Part shown: piece by piece, positions 33,269-42,212 of the stretch
Layout: each line of letters opens with the position of its first letter
How positions within the stretch are numbered: position 1 is the stretch's first letter
Source of the DNA: Clostridia bacterium
GTDB taxonomy: Bacteria; Bacillota; Clostridia; Lachnospirales; Lachnospiraceae
DNA: 64,000 nucleotides
Reading direction: 5' to 3'
Assembly: GCA_910575625.1 (NCBI GenBank)
Contig: CAJTFD010000002.1
Location: 62,001-126,000 of the forward strand
Program-made: the position numbers and the translations under genes
Notes under the pieces: generated by a model
The model's input: the letters and a program-made list of their open reading frames with translations, nothing else
Databases searched by the model: none
Told to the model about the DNA's origin: nothing

Positions 33269-34660
33269 TCATCCGCCGCATTTCCGCTCCGTTTCATAAT
33301 CTTTAAGAGAATCAAGTGCCTGGCGTGACAATGGGAATAGTGCGATCATATTAAATATGGTCATCAGCCCAATGCCCACATCGCCCAGATCCCAGACAAA
33401 GGTGTATGCCGCCAGCCCGCCGATAAAGAGCATGACCAAGGCCAGGATCTTATACAATGTCTGAGAGAGCCAGTTATCCCCGAAGAGATAGGCTACATTC
33501 GATCTGGCGTAGAACAGGATGCCGATGAATGTGGAAAAACTGAACAGCCACAGGATCGCTGCGACGAAGATCACACCAAACGAACCCAGATGGTGATCCA
33601 TAGCCGTCTGCAGAAGATCCATCCCGGCAAGGTCTTTTGTGAGCTCTGCCGGTGTCAGCAACATGATCATGGCGGAACAGCTGCAGATGACCAGCGTATC
33701 GATGAACACACCCAGTGCCTGCAGCAGACCCTCCTTTGCCGGATGGCTGATATCGGCGGCCGCGGCCGCGCAGGGAGCGGAGCCGGAGCCGGCCTCATTT
33801 GAAAAGAGTCCGCGTTTTGCGCCGTTCATGATCACTGCGCCAAAACCGCCCGCCGCCACCTGGCGCAGCCCAAAGGCTTCCGCAAAGATCCGCCCAAACA
33901 CCGCCGGGAGCTGCCCCGCATTCTTTATGATGATGAAGATCGTAAAGAAAAAATATAAACCAGCCATGATCGGTACGATGATGTCCAACACTTTTACCGT
34001 GGCGTTTTTGCGCAGGACGATTACGGCCGCGATGACCACCAGGAGGGCTGTCGTATAGAGCGGCGGGATGTGGAAAGCGTTGGAGAAGGCGGAAGAGACA
34101 GAGTTTCCGATCACCTGGCTGATCCCGCACCAACAGATCAGACCGGAGAGCGCGAATAATATGGCGATGACCGAGCGTTTCCGTGTGCTGTCCTCTTTTA
34201 TAAAAAGGTGATGGATATAATAGGCGGGCCCGCCGCGGTATCCACCGTACAGCGGGTCTTTTTCCTTATGTAGCTGCGCAAGGGTGGCCTCGATGAAGGC
34301 GGTGGAAGAGCAGAGCAGGGCCATGATCCACATCCAGAAAACAGCTCCTGCGCCGCCGGCGGAGATGGCCGCGACGACTCCCACCAGATTGCCCATGCCG
34401 ACCCGGGTGGCTGTGGAGATGATCAGTGCCTGTAATCCTGAGATCGCGCCTTTTTGTGTGCCGGTCTTTTTTTCTGTGACGATCCGGAGCATCTCCGGAA
34501 AAAAACGGAAGGGGAGAAAACGCGTACGGATCGTGAAGAAGATCCCGGAGGGGATCAAGATCAGGACCAGGAGGGAGAGTCCGAGGGTACTCCCTCCTGG
34601 AAGCGGGATCGTGATAAGATCGCCCCATAATATCTGATAAATGGCGTTGAAGACTGTCAT
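33269..34660 (-). CDS. Sodium:alanine/glycine symporter (AGCS family)
   Basis: 463 residues with about 10-11 membrane helices. The family signature is recognisable: GLQALIISTATRVGMGNLVGV near residue 75-95, GGPAYYI near 145 and GLFSNEAGSGSAPCAAA near 285. Members import alanine or glycine with sodium. The long N-terminal extension upstream of ATG 34660 crosses the divergent promoter region and is not real; AGAGAGG precedes this ATG. It is divergent from a LysR-type regulator with 130 bases between, the standard layout for a regulated transporter, so amino-acid-responsive control by that regulator is inferred. Confidence 0.93.
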   Translation of the reverse strand: MTVFNAIYQILWGDLITIPLPGGSTLGLSLLVLILIPSGIFFTIRTRFLPFRFFPEMLRIVTEKKTGTQKGAISGLQALIISTATRVGMGNLVGVVAAISAGGAGAVFWMWIMALLCSSTAFIEATLAQLHKEKDPLYGGYRGGPAYYIHHLFIKEDSTRKRSVIAILFALSGLICWCGISQVIGNSVSSAFSNAFHIPPLYTTALLVVIAAVIVLRKNATVKVLDIIVPIMAGLYFFFTIFIIIKNAGQLPAVFGRIFAEAFGLRQVAAGGFGAVIMNGAKRGLFSNEAGSGSAPCAAAAADISHPAKEGLLQALGVFIDTLVICSCSAMIMLLTPAELTKDLAGMDLLQTAMDHHLGSFGVIFVAAILWLFSFSTFIGILFYARSNVAYLFGDNWLSQTLYKILALVMLFIGGLAAYTFVWDLGDVGIGLMTIFNMIALFPLSRQALDSLKDYETERKCGG

Positions 34661-34790
34661 TGTAAGGTACCTCTCTTTATCTAATGGAATGGTATTTTTC
34701 TTCTTTATAGTATATACTAGAAGATGATATCTGTAAAATTGATGATCATGATATATATGATCGAAAAATTCGATCCTGGAGAAAGAGACA
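34661..34790. promoter_or_regulatory. Shared control region between the symporter and LysR genes
   Basis: Contains two perfect palindromes: TAGTATATACTA (34708-34719) and GATCGAA-AAA-TTCGATC (34759-34775). The first probably overlaps the -10 of the symporter promoter on the minus strand; the second lies just upstream of the lysR start and is a candidate autoregulatory site. Exact promoters are not clear. Confidence 0.45.
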
Positions 34791-35687
34791 ATGGATATAA
34801 AAAACCTGATCACATTTATACATGTGGCTGAACTGTCCAGTTTTACAAAAGCAGCTGAGACTTTGGGATATTCCCAGTCCACGGTATCTTTTCAGATCAA
34901 ACAGCTGGAGACGGAGCTGGATTCGCAGCTGTTCGAGCGGATCCATCACACGGTGGCGCTCACAGAAAAAGGGAGAAAGGTCCTCACATATGCCCATCAG
35001 ATCAGCAAGCTGACCCAGGAACTGGAGACGGATATGCGGGATGAAAAGGATATCCATGGACATGTGCGTCTGGCGATGCCCCACTCCCTGTGCGGTTCAT
35101 TGCTGGATGAAAAATTCCTGGATTTTAGGAACCGCTGTCCGGGGATCACGCTGAAGATCATTGAGGCGGGGACGGAGGAGATGTTCCGGCTGCTGAACCA
35201 CAACGAAGTCGATGCGATCCTGACCCTGGATAATCATATCTATAATGCAGAATATGTGATCGTCTGCGAGGAAAAGGTTGAGATGCATTTTGTGGCGGCT
35301 GCAAGCAGTCCGTTCGCAGAGAGAAAAAATATCCCGATCCAGGAATTGGTGCGGCAGCCCTTTATCCTCACAGAGAAGGGCATGAGTTACCGCAGGCTGA
35401 TGGATGAAAAGCTGGCGGGGATGTCATTGGAGATCCAGCCGGTCCTGGAGGTGGGCAGCACGTCCAGGATCTGTTTTCTCGTGGAGCGGGGCGTGGGCAT
35501 GTCATTTTTGCCGGATTATGTGACGGCTGGGCAGGTGGCGGGGGGCCGGATGGTCTATCTGGATGTGGACGATCTTGCCATAGATGTGTGGAAACAGCTT
35601 CTGCATCATCGTGATAAATGGGTATCGCCGCAGATGGAGTCGGTGATGCGGTATTGTATTTCCAGGGAATTTTTAAAAGACGGATAA
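34791..35687 (+). CDS. LysR-type transcriptional regulator
   Basis: 298 residues. N-terminal winged helix-turn-helix at 1-60 (FIHVAELSSFTKAAETLGYSQ, STVSFQIKQLE) and a C-terminal periplasmic-binding-protein-like effector domain at about 88-295. GGAGAAAGAG precedes the ATG. Divergent from the AGCS symporter gene, which it probably controls. The effector is not readable from sequence; an amino acid is a guess from context. Confidence 0.93.
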   Translation: MDIKNLITFIHVAELSSFTKAAETLGYSQSTVSFQIKQLETELDSQLFERIHHTVALTEKGRKVLTYAHQISKLTQELETDMRDEKDIHGHVRLAMPHSLCGSLLDEKFLDFRNRCPGITLKIIEAGTEEMFRLLNHNEVDAILTLDNHIYNAEYVIVCEEKVEMHFVAAASSPFAERKNIPIQELVRQPFILTEKGMSYRRLMDEKLAGMSLEIQPVLEVGSTSRICFLVERGVGMSFLPDYVTAGQVAGGRMVYLDVDDLAIDVWKQLLHHRDKWVSPQMESVMRYCISREFLKDG

Positions 35688-35925
35688 AAAAGGCGCTCTG
35701 TAAGAAGGGAATGCCTGCTCTAAAATATGCCGATCTATTATCCTATGATGATACGGTCGATCCGTCAAGGAGAAGATATTTTTAGAAAGATCGGCCGTGC
35801 ATTTTATTTTATACAAGTTTTGATAAAAGTTTTTGATAAACCTATTGTATTAATAGGTATAGGGTGCTATCCTTTTATGGAGAGACGGAAATAAATGACA
35901 GTATGCAAAATGGAGGGACTCAAGA
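35688..35925 (+). promoter_or_regulatory. pdxS upstream region with candidate promoter
   Basis: A weak hairpin (AAAAAAGGCGCTC to GGAATGCCTGCTC) after lysR may end its transcript. Candidate promoter TTGTAT (35845-35850), 17-base spacer, TATCCT (35868-35873). A 13-bp unit AG(T)TTTTGATAAA is duplicated at about 35815-35840, and CCTATT-GTATT-AATAGG forms a small palindrome over the -35. No MocR-type PdxR gene is seen nearby. Confidence 0.4.
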
Positions 35926-36801
35926 ATGGAGACAGAGAGATATGGACTGAACAAACAGCTTGCGCAGATGTTAAAAGGCGGTGTGATCATGGATGTGACA
36001 ACGCCGGAACAGGCGAAGATCGCAGAGGAGGCGGGGGCATGCGCGGTCATGGCCCTGGAGCGTATTCCGGCAGACATCCGCGCGGCAGGCGGCGTATCCA
36101 GGATGAGCGATCCGAAGATGATCAAGGGCATCCAGGAGGCGGTATCCATCCCGGTCATGGCAAAATGCCGGATCGGACATTTTGTGGAGGCTCAGATACT
36201 GGAAGCGATCGAGATCGACTATATCGATGAGAGCGAAGTGTTATCCCCGGCGGACGATGTGTACCATATTGACAAGAGGGATTTTAAAGTTCCCTTTGTA
36301 TGCGGAGCCAAGGACCTGGGGGAAGCGCTGCGCAGGATCAACGAGGGTGCGTCGATGATCCGCACAAAAGGTGAGCCGGGGACGGGGGATGTGATCCAGG
36401 CTGTCAGGCATATGCGCAGGATGAACAGCGAGATCGCGAAGATCGCGGCTATGCGCGAGGATGAGTTGTATGAAGAGGCCAAGAACTTAAGAGTCCCCTA
36501 TGACCTGATCGAGTATGTACATAAGAATGGACGGATCCCGGTGGTGGATTTTGCGGCTGGGGGCGTGGCCACACCGGCAGATGCGGCCCTGATGATGCAG
36601 CTTGGCGCGGAAGGCGTATTTGTGGGATCGGGGATCTTCAAGTCCGGGGATCCCAAGAAACGGGCCGCCGCGATCGTAAAGGCGGTGACCAATTACCAGG
36701 ACCGCAAGATGCTGGCGGAATTATCCGAGGATCTGGGTGAGGCCATGGTCGGCATCAATGAACAGGAGATCGAGCTTTTGATGGCAGAGAGGGGCAGATA
36801 G
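35926..36801 (+). CDS. pdxS: Pyridoxal 5'-phosphate synthase, lyase subunit
   Basis: 291 residues, (beta/alpha)8 barrel. It makes PLP directly from ribose 5-phosphate, glyceraldehyde 3-phosphate and ammonia supplied by PdxT. The conserved N terminus ([13 protein letters not shown]), the lysine in VMAKCRIGH that forms the first covalent intermediate, and the lysine in [10 protein letters not shown] are present, as is the phosphate-binding [30 protein letters not shown] precedes the ATG. The pdxT start follows the stop with no gap. Confidence 0.97.
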   Translation: METERYGLNKQLAQMLKGGVIMDVTTPEQAKIAEEAGACAVMALERIPADIRAAGGVSRMSDPKMIKGIQEAVSIPVMAKCRIGHFVEAQILEAIEIDYIDESEVLSPADDVYHIDKRDFKVPFVCGAKDLGEALRRINEGASMIRTKGEPGTGDVIQAVRHMRRMNSEIAKIAAMREDELYEEAKNLRVPYDLIEYVHKNGRIPVVDFAAGGVATPADAALMMQLGAEGVFVGSGIFKSGDPKKRAAAIVKAVTNYQDRKMLAELSEDLGEAMVGINEQEIELLMAERGR

Positions 36802-37377
36802 ATGAGGATCGGGATACTTGCCGTGCAGGGCGCGTTTATCGAACATGGCAAGAAACTGGAGCGTTTGGGAGCCGGATATATAGAACTGCGCCAAAAGAGT
36901 GACCTGGAGCAGGAGATCGACGGTCTGATCCTGCCGGGAGGGGAGAGTACCGTGCAGGGAAAGCTCCTCCTGGAACAGGATATGCTCGCTGCGCTGAAAA
37001 CGAAGATCCAGCAGGGGATGCCGGTGCTCGCCACCTGCGCCGGATTGATCCTTCTGGCAGAAAAGATATCCAACGACGCACATGTCTATTTCGGGACACT
37101 GCCTGTCACCGTGAAGCGCAATGCCTATGGGCGGCAGCTGGGCAGTTTTCATGCGGTCCAGGAGATGAAGGGGCTCGGCGCAGTGCCCATGACATTCATA
37201 CGCGCGCCCTATATCGAAGCGGTGGGAGAGGATGTGGAAGTTTTGGCAAAAGTTGACGAGAAGATCGTGGCAGTCCGGTACGGCCGGCAGTATGGTGTGG
37301 CTTTTCACCCGGAATTGGATGCGGATGACCGGATCCATCGGTCATTTCTGCAGGAATGCGCAGGCAGGAAGTTATGA
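36802..37377 (+). CDS. pdxT: Pyridoxal 5'-phosphate synthase, glutaminase subunit
   Basis: 191 residues, class I glutamine amidotransferase fold. It supplies ammonia to PdxS. The catalytic triad is nucleophile C79 (ATCAGLI), H169 and E171 (FHPE); LPGGEST at 44-50 forms the oxyanion strand. ATG directly abuts the pdxS stop, and its own stop overlaps the next gene (ATGA), so pdxS, pdxT and a LysR gene are translationally linked. Confidence 0.97.
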   Translation: MRIGILAVQGAFIEHGKKLERLGAGYIELRQKSDLEQEIDGLILPGGESTVQGKLLLEQDMLAALKTKIQQGMPVLATCAGLILLAEKISNDAHVYFGTLPVTVKRNAYGRQLGSFHAVQEMKGLGAVPMTFIRAPYIEAVGEDVEVLAKVDEKIVAVRYGRQYGVAFHPELDADDRIHRSFLQECAGRKL

Positions 37378-38297
37378 CACTGACACAACTGTACCATATC
37401 ATTACGATCGCGGAGACAAATTCCATGAACAAGGCGGCAGAGAGGCTGTATGTGTCACAGCCCTCTCTGACCAGCAGTGTAAAAGAACTGGAAAAAGAAC
37501 TGGGGATCACATTGTTTTACCGCAGCGGCAGGGGGGTCACGCTGACCAATGACGGGGCAGAGTTTTTGCTCTATGCGAAGCAGATCTACAGTCAATATGA
37601 AAATGTCCTGGAGAAATACGGCAAGGGCGGTCCGTACAAAAAGAAATTCGGCGTTTCCGCACAGCATTATTCCTTTGCTGTAAAAGCCTTTGTGGATATG
37701 GTAAAAGGATCTGATATGTCGGAGTATGAGTTTGCCATCCGGGAGACGAAGACCGCGGAGGTGATCAGCGATGTGAGCGTGATGAAGAGCGAGATCGGGG
37801 TCCTGTTCCTGTGCGATTTCAACCGGAGATCCATGGAGAAGCTGTTAAGATCCGCAGGTCTTGAGTTCCATCATCTGATCAGATGCCAGGCGTATGTGTA
37901 TCTGTGGAAAGACCATCCCCTTGCAAAAGAACATTCGATCTCTTTTGGACAGCTGGAGGGGTATCCCTGTTTGTCCTTCGAACAGGGGGAGAACAGTTCC
38001 TTTTATCTGGCGGAAGAGATACTGGCGACCAACGAATACGCCCAGGTCATCAAGGCCAATGACCGCGCCACCATGCTCGATCTGATGGTCGGACTGCAGG
38101 GCTATACCCTGTGTTCGGGGATCATCTGTGCGGAATTGAATGGAAGTGATTTTGTGGCGGTCCCTTTTGAGGATGATGAGAAAAATCCCAACAGTGTCAT
38201 GGAGATCGGTTATATCACGAAGAAAAACGTGCTGCTCAGCCAGATGGGAGAGCGGTACGTGGAGGCGCTCCGGAAATATCTGGGGTCACAGACGTGA
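37374..38297 (+). CDS. LysR-type transcriptional regulator (cotranscribed with pdxST)
   Basis: 307 residues. N-terminal helix-turn-helix (TIAETNSMNKAAERLYVSQ, SLTSSVKELEKELG) and a C-terminal effector domain of about 210 residues. The ATG overlaps the pdxT TGA, so it is the third gene of the pdx operon, unusual because LysR genes are mostly divergent from their targets. Directly downstream, beyond a terminator and a palindromic site, lies metY, a PLP enzyme of sulfur amino acid synthesis. Inference: it may control metY or the pdx genes in response to a sulfur or PLP-related signal. Confidence 0.92.
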   Translation: MTLTQLYHIITIAETNSMNKAAERLYVSQPSLTSSVKELEKELGITLFYRSGRGVTLTNDGAEFLLYAKQIYSQYENVLEKYGKGGPYKKKFGVSAQHYSFAVKAFVDMVKGSDMSEYEFAIRETKTAEVISDVSVMKSEIGVLFLCDFNRRSMEKLLRSAGLEFHHLIRCQAYVYLWKDHPLAKEHSISFGQLEGYPCLSFEQGENSSFYLAEEILATNEYAQVIKANDRATMLDLMVGLQGYTLCSGIICAELNGSDFVAVPFEDDEKNPNSVMEIGYITKKNVLLSQMGERYVEALRKYLGSQT

Positions 38298-38305
38298 CCG
38301 AGACG

Positions 38306-38347
38306 ATACCTTGTTATAGATCAGATTTATAACAGGGTATTTTTTTT
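38306..38347 (+). terminator. Intrinsic terminator after the pdxS-pdxT-lysR unit
   Basis: ATACCTTGTTATA (38306-38318) pairs with TATAACAGGGTAT (38328-38340), 13 bp with one mismatch, followed by a run of eight T. Confidence 0.88.
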
Positions 38348-38365
38348 ACATATTAGACAGAAGCA

Positions 38366-38384
38366 ACATACTATGTTAGTATGT
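38366..38384. promoter_or_regulatory. Perfect 8-bp inverted repeat operator upstream of metY
   Basis: ACATACTA-TGT-TAGTATGT, perfect arms. It overlaps a candidate metY promoter (TAGACA at 38354-38359, 17-base spacer, TAGTAT at 38377-38382), so binding there would block or alter initiation. The T-N11-A core would suit a LysR regulator such as the one encoded just upstream, but other regulators are possible. Confidence 0.6.
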
Positions 38385-38439
38385 ATATAACAAGAAACGG
38401 CAGACAGGCCGATAGAAAAAATGATGGAGGATAAGAAAA

Positions 38440-39744
38440 ATGGCAGATATCAAAGATCCAAAAAACTGGGGATTCGAGACAAGGCAGTTGCATATCGGAC
38501 AGGAGCAGGCAGATCCGGTGACAGATGCGCGGGCCGTCCCGATCTACGCATCCACATCCTATGTGTTCCACGACTCACAGCACGCGGCGGACCGCTTCGG
38601 CCTCCGGGATGCGGGGAACATCTATGGGCGGCTGACCAATCCGACGGTGGATATTTTTGAGCGGAGGATCGCGTCTTTGGAGGGTGGCGTGGCCGCGTTG
38701 GCTGTGGCGTCCGGGGCGGCGGCCCTGGCCTATACATTCCAGGCGTTGGCCCAGGCAGGGGAACACATCGTGGCGTCCAAGACGATCTACGGCGGGACGT
38801 ACAATTATCTGGCGCACACATTTTTGCTGAACAATCATGTGTCGACCACGTTTGTGGATCCTTATGTGGAGGGCTCTTTTGAAGCGGCGATACAGGAAAA
38901 TACGAAGGCGATCTTCGTGGAGACACTGGGCAATCCCAACTCCAATCTGGCCAATCTGGAAAAATTGGCCGAGATCGCGCACAGCCATCACATCCCGCTG
39001 GTCGTGGACTCCACATTTGCCACACCGTATCTGATCCGCCCCATTGAACACGGCGCAGATATCGTGGTGCATTCTGCGACGAAATTTATCGGCGGGCATG
39101 GGACGGCCATCGGCGGCGTCCTCATCGACAGCGGGAGATTTGACTGGAAAGCGTCCGGCCGGTATCCGTGGATCTCGGAGGCGAATCCAAGTTATCACGG
39201 TGTATCCTTTGCGGAGGCGGCAGGCCCGGCGGCGTTTGCTACATATATCCGGGCAGTCCTCCTGCGTGACACAGGGGCGACCCTCTCGCCGTTCCACGCA
39301 TTTATCTTTTTACAGGGACTGGAAACACTCTCTCTGCGCGTGGAACGCCATGTGAGCAATACTCTGAAGGTCGTAAGATACCTGGCGGACCATCCACAGG
39401 TGGAGGCGGTGCATCATCCATCCCTTCCCGGCGAACCCACACATGATCTGTATCAGAGGTATCTGCCAGATGGCGGCGGTTCGATCTTTACCTTTGAGAT
39501 CAGAGGGGATGCGCAGAAGGCACAGGCGTTCATCGATCATCTGGCGATCTTCTCCCTGCTGGCGAATGTGGCCGATGTGAAATCCCTGGTCATCCATCCG
39601 GCCACCACGACCCATAGCCAGTGCACGGAGGAAGAGTTGTTGGAGCAGGGTATCAGACCGAATACGATCCGTCTGTCGATCGGGATCGAGAAGGTGGAAG
39701 ATCTGATCGCGGCGTTGGATGCGGCTTTTGAGGCAGTAAAATAG
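38440..39744 (+). CDS. metY: O-acetylhomoserine aminocarboxypropyltransferase (O-acetylhomoserine sulfhydrylase)
   Basis: 434 residues, Cys/Met-metabolism PLP enzyme family. It makes homocysteine from O-acetylhomoserine and sulfide. The PLP lysine K215 lies in HSATKFIGGHG. The N-terminal FETRQLHIGQ, YGRLTNPT and the SPFHAFIFLQGLETLSLR motif near 285 fit MetY rather than MetB/MetC; the length of about 430 also suits MetY. GGAGG lies 11 bases before the ATG. A palindromic operator lies upstream. The adjacent pdxST genes make its cofactor. It converges with the CAT-like gene, with no obvious terminator in the 20 bases between. Confidence 0.93.
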   Translation: MADIKDPKNWGFETRQLHIGQEQADPVTDARAVPIYASTSYVFHDSQHAADRFGLRDAGNIYGRLTNPTVDIFERRIASLEGGVAALAVASGAAALAYTFQALAQAGEHIVASKTIYGGTYNYLAHTFLLNNHVSTTFVDPYVEGSFEAAIQENTKAIFVETLGNPNSNLANLEKLAEIAHSHHIPLVVDSTFATPYLIRPIEHGADIVVHSATKFIGGHGTAIGGVLIDSGRFDWKASGRYPWISEANPSYHGVSFAEAAGPAAFATYIRAVLLRDTGATLSPFHAFIFLQGLETLSLRVERHVSNTLKVVRYLADHPQVEAVHHPSLPGEPTHDLYQRYLPDGGGSIFTFEIRGDAQKAQAFIDHLAIFSLLANVADVKSLVIHPATTTHSQCTEEELLEQGIRPNTIRLSIGIEKVEDLIAALDAAFEAVK

Positions 39745-39763
39745 AGAAAAAGGGATCATGGGG

Positions 39764-40381
39764 CTAAATGATATCTAGATAGTGCTGCAGGGAATCGGCC
39801 AATCTGCCGATATGGATGCCGTCCACAAAGGAATGATGGACCTGGACAGAAAACGGGAGCATGACCTTACCATTTTCCTCATGATATCTCCCCCAGTCGA
39901 ATAACGGTGTGGCATTGTCTTTATCCCCTGGATCAGTATGGGAAATATGGGTATACGCCACCCAGGGAAAGGCGGAAAATTGAAAGACATCATTCCCCAA
40001 TGGGCCTGTAAAATATCCTTTCTGCGCCTGTTCTTTTGCGGCTGCCGCGGCGACATATCCCTCCAGTGTATCAGTCATTTCCACCGTGACGACCTTGAAC
40101 AGACCGGTATTTTTATCCAGATATGTAAATGCTGTGTGGATCCGATCAAAGAGTACAGGATCACCGTCAACAAAGCGATACCGAAATTCTTTGATCTGGC
40201 CCGCACATCTGGAAACAGCAAATACGAATGAAAATGTAAAGGAATATCCCCGTTTCCTGATCACTCCTAAAAAATGTGTGATGTCCAAGCTGAAAGTGAC
40301 ACAGTATTGGGGCTGGGCGCTCTTTTTGAAGATCTGATAATGTAAAGTCCTGTCCCAGGTATCCAGATCAATCTTTTTCAT
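39764..40381 (-). CDS. Chloramphenicol acetyltransferase-like protein
   Basis: 205 residues of the CAT fold. The active-site histidine motif VQVHHSFVDGIHIG near residue 180 is intact (HHxxxDG). FKKSAQPQYCVTFSLDIT and the strand-rich middle match the family. Homologues acetylate chloramphenicol, streptogramins or unidentified substrates; whether this one gives resistance cannot be told. The ATG overlaps the upstream methyltransferase stop (ATGA), so the two are coupled. Confidence 0.88.
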   Translation of the reverse strand: MKKIDLDTWDRTLHYQIFKKSAQPQYCVTFSLDITHFLGVIRKRGYSFTFSFVFAVSRCAGQIKEFRYRFVDGDPVLFDRIHTAFTYLDKNTGLFKVVTVEMTDTLEGYVAAAAAKEQAQKGYFTGPLGNDVFQFSAFPWVAYTHISHTDPGDKDNATPLFDWGRYHEENGKVMLPFSVQVHHSFVDGIHIGRLADSLQHYLDII

Positions 40382-41178
40382 GGGGCAATGTCCTCCTGTC
40401 TTTTTTGTGCGGATACCTGTATCCTGCGAAAAGATTCAAAATAAGCGCCATTTGGCTGCTGTGTCCGTTGGATCATCGCATGGATCACTTCCCGTCGGAA
40501 CGTCTTTCGCAGATTTGGCGGGACATATCTGATAAAGGGCAGGATACTGGGCTGATCGATCCATCTGATCAGTTCCTGGGCGTCTGCAAAGTGTGTGTCC
40601 CGAGCGACCTCAGTGATCTTATAGTCAAAGGCGCCAACCGCCTCGATCAATGCCGTATACTGTTGTTTGGACGGCATGTACCAGGGCCACTCAAGATCTT
40701 TAAAATATCCGGCATATCTGTCCTCGCGGATCTTCTTTTTCATCACATCTGAAAAAGTCGGGCAATTGCCGGCGCCGCCAAATTCCCACAAGATCTTTCC
40801 GTGGGGTTTTAACGCTCTGTGCGCATTTTTCAGGAGCCGCCTGTGGTCTTTGACCCAGTGCAGGGCGGCGTTTGAAAAGATGAGGTCAAGATCATTTTCA
40901 AGATCCATCTCATTGATGTCCATGTGTGCAAAGGAAAGATTCTCTCTTTCGAGCATTTTTGCTGTCTCGATCATGCTGGCTGAGGCGTCGATCCCCAACA
41001 CTTTTCCCCGGGGGACAGCGCGGGCCAGCTGTTCTGTCAAAATGCCGTCGCCGCATCCCAGGTCTAACACATGTTCATCCCCCTTCAAGGATATTCCTGA
41101 GAGCAGGTCGCATCCCCATTTTTTTTGGTGTTTAGATGCTGCCCGGTATTTTTTTCCGTCGAATGCATATGTGTCCAT
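40378..41178 (-). CDS. Class I SAM-dependent methyltransferase, trans-aconitate methyltransferase-like
   Basis: 266 residues, Rossmann methyltransferase. Motif I HVLDLGCGDGILTEQLA is at about 36-53, the acidic residue of motif II in GIDASASMI at about 62, motif IV SNAALHWV at about 101, and a helical C-terminal cap. It most resembles the trans-aconitate 2-methyltransferase/UbiE group; the substrate is unknown. Overlaps the CAT-like gene by 4 bases and is divergent from a LysR gene with overlapping promoters. AAGGAGG precedes the ATG. Confidence 0.87.
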   Translation of the reverse strand: MDTYAFDGKKYRAASKHQKKWGCDLLSGISLKGDEHVLDLGCGDGILTEQLARAVPRGKVLGIDASASMIETAKMLERENLSFAHMDINEMDLENDLDLIFSNAALHWVKDHRRLLKNAHRALKPHGKILWEFGGAGNCPTFSDVMKKKIREDRYAGYFKDLEWPWYMPSKQQYTALIEAVGAFDYKITEVARDTHFADAQELIRWIDQPSILPFIRYVPPNLRKTFRREVIHAMIQRTQQPNGAYFESFRRIQVSAQKRQEDIAP

Positions 41179-41200
41179 GTGAAACCTCCTTTGGATTTTC

Positions 41201-41229
41201 TTGCATTATACTTTTTGTATTGTTATAAT
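41201..41229 (+). promoter_or_regulatory. Promoter of the lysR gene at 41282
   Basis: TTGCAT (41201-41206), 17-base spacer, perfect TATAAT (41224-41229). It occupies the same bases as the opposite-strand promoter at 41204-41233. Confidence 0.7.
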
Positions 41230-41233
41230 TCAA
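41204..41233 (-). promoter_or_regulatory. Promoter of the methyltransferase/CAT-like operon
   Basis: Minus strand TTGAAT (41228-41233), 18-base spacer, perfect TATAAT (41204-41209). The -10 of each divergent promoter overlaps the -35 of the other, so they should compete for polymerase. Confidence 0.6.
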
Positions 41234-41281
41234 ATATATGGTTTTTATAAAAAGCATAAATTAAAGTTATATGGAGGCGAT

Positions 41282-42166
41282 ATGGACACGTTTGATAACC
41301 TGGCAAAATATAAGATCTTTCTCTCTGCTGCAGAAAATAAAAGTATCTCAAAAGCCGCCGCACAGCTTTACATCTCCCAGCCGGCGGTGAGCATCACCAT
41401 AAAAAAATTGGAGGAAAACCTGCATACCACACTTTTTATCAGAAGATCAAAGGGTGTGGAGCTTACGGAGAAGGGACGGGTGTTGTATGACAGCGTGAAA
41501 AAGGCGCTCACCATGCTCTGGGATGCGGAGAAGAGTCTTAGATCTCCTTTTCACACAGGATATCTGCGCATAGCTTCCAGCAATGTATTGTGTAAACATT
41601 TTCTCATGCCTTATCTGAAAAGATTTTCCGGTCTGTATCCCGATACGGATCTGACGATCACCTGCACGTCCTCGGTGGAAGCGTATGCAATGCTCAGCGC
41701 GTGCAGGATCGATCTGGCCCTGGTCGTAAGACCGGAAGATCCGGGGATATCTGTCTATCATCCCCTGGGCGCGATCGAATATATCTTCGTCTGTACAGCG
41801 GCCTATCGAGAGAGATGGGCGTGTGCGGATGATGAGATATTTGGATATGCAAACATCATGCTCCTTGACAAAGATAACATATCCCGTCAGCACATCAATG
41901 TCTATTATGCGAAAAATGGTATCATCCCTTGGCATATCCTTGAAGTCAATGAAATGGATCTTTTGATCGAATTTGCAAAAATGGGGATCGGTGTATCTTG
42001 TGTTGTGAAACAATTTGTGGAGCATGAGTTGGAGAGCGGCACGCTCGTTGAGATAGAACTCTCAGAGCCTGTGCCGCCGTGTGAGATCGGGTTTTTGTAT
42101 AATGATATACAGCCGTTTAATGAGAATATCTTGAAATTTATCCGTGTGGATCCTATACATGGATAA
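41282..42166 (+). CDS. LysR-type transcriptional regulator
   Basis: 294 residues. Helix-turn-helix at about 5-62 (FLSAAENKSISKAAAQLYIS, SITIKKLEENL) and a C-terminal substrate-binding-like effector domain at about 92-290. Start ATG 41282 has TGGAGG six bases upstream; the longer frame from 41201 begins in the promoter. Divergent from the methyltransferase/CAT-like pair, its probable target. Effector unknown. Confidence 0.93.
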   Translation: MDTFDNLAKYKIFLSAAENKSISKAAAQLYISQPAVSITIKKLEENLHTTLFIRRSKGVELTEKGRVLYDSVKKALTMLWDAEKSLRSPFHTGYLRIASSNVLCKHFLMPYLKRFSGLYPDTDLTITCTSSVEAYAMLSACRIDLALVVRPEDPGISVYHPLGAIEYIFVCTAAYRERWACADDEIFGYANIMLLDKDNISRQHINVYYAKNGIIPWHILEVNEMDLLIEFAKMGIGVSCVVKQFVEHELESGTLVEIELSEPVPPCEIGFLYNDIQPFNENILKFIRVDPIHG

Positions 42167-42170
42167 AAAC

Positions 42171-42203
42171 GGAGGAGCAGCGTGTTGTATGCTTCTCCTC
42201 CTT
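42171..42203 (+). terminator. Hairpin terminator after lysR
   Basis: GGAGGAGCAGC (42171-42181) pairs with GCTTCTCCTCC (42191-42201), 10 of 11, followed by a short TTGATCTTA rather than a solid T run. Confidence 0.5.
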
Positions 42204-42212
42204 GATCTTACA

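Noticed and set aside
34661-34882. N-terminal extension of the AGCS symporter to 34882
   Set aside because: It would cross the divergent control region and the LysR start, has no ribosome site, and AGCS proteins start near the ATG at 34660.
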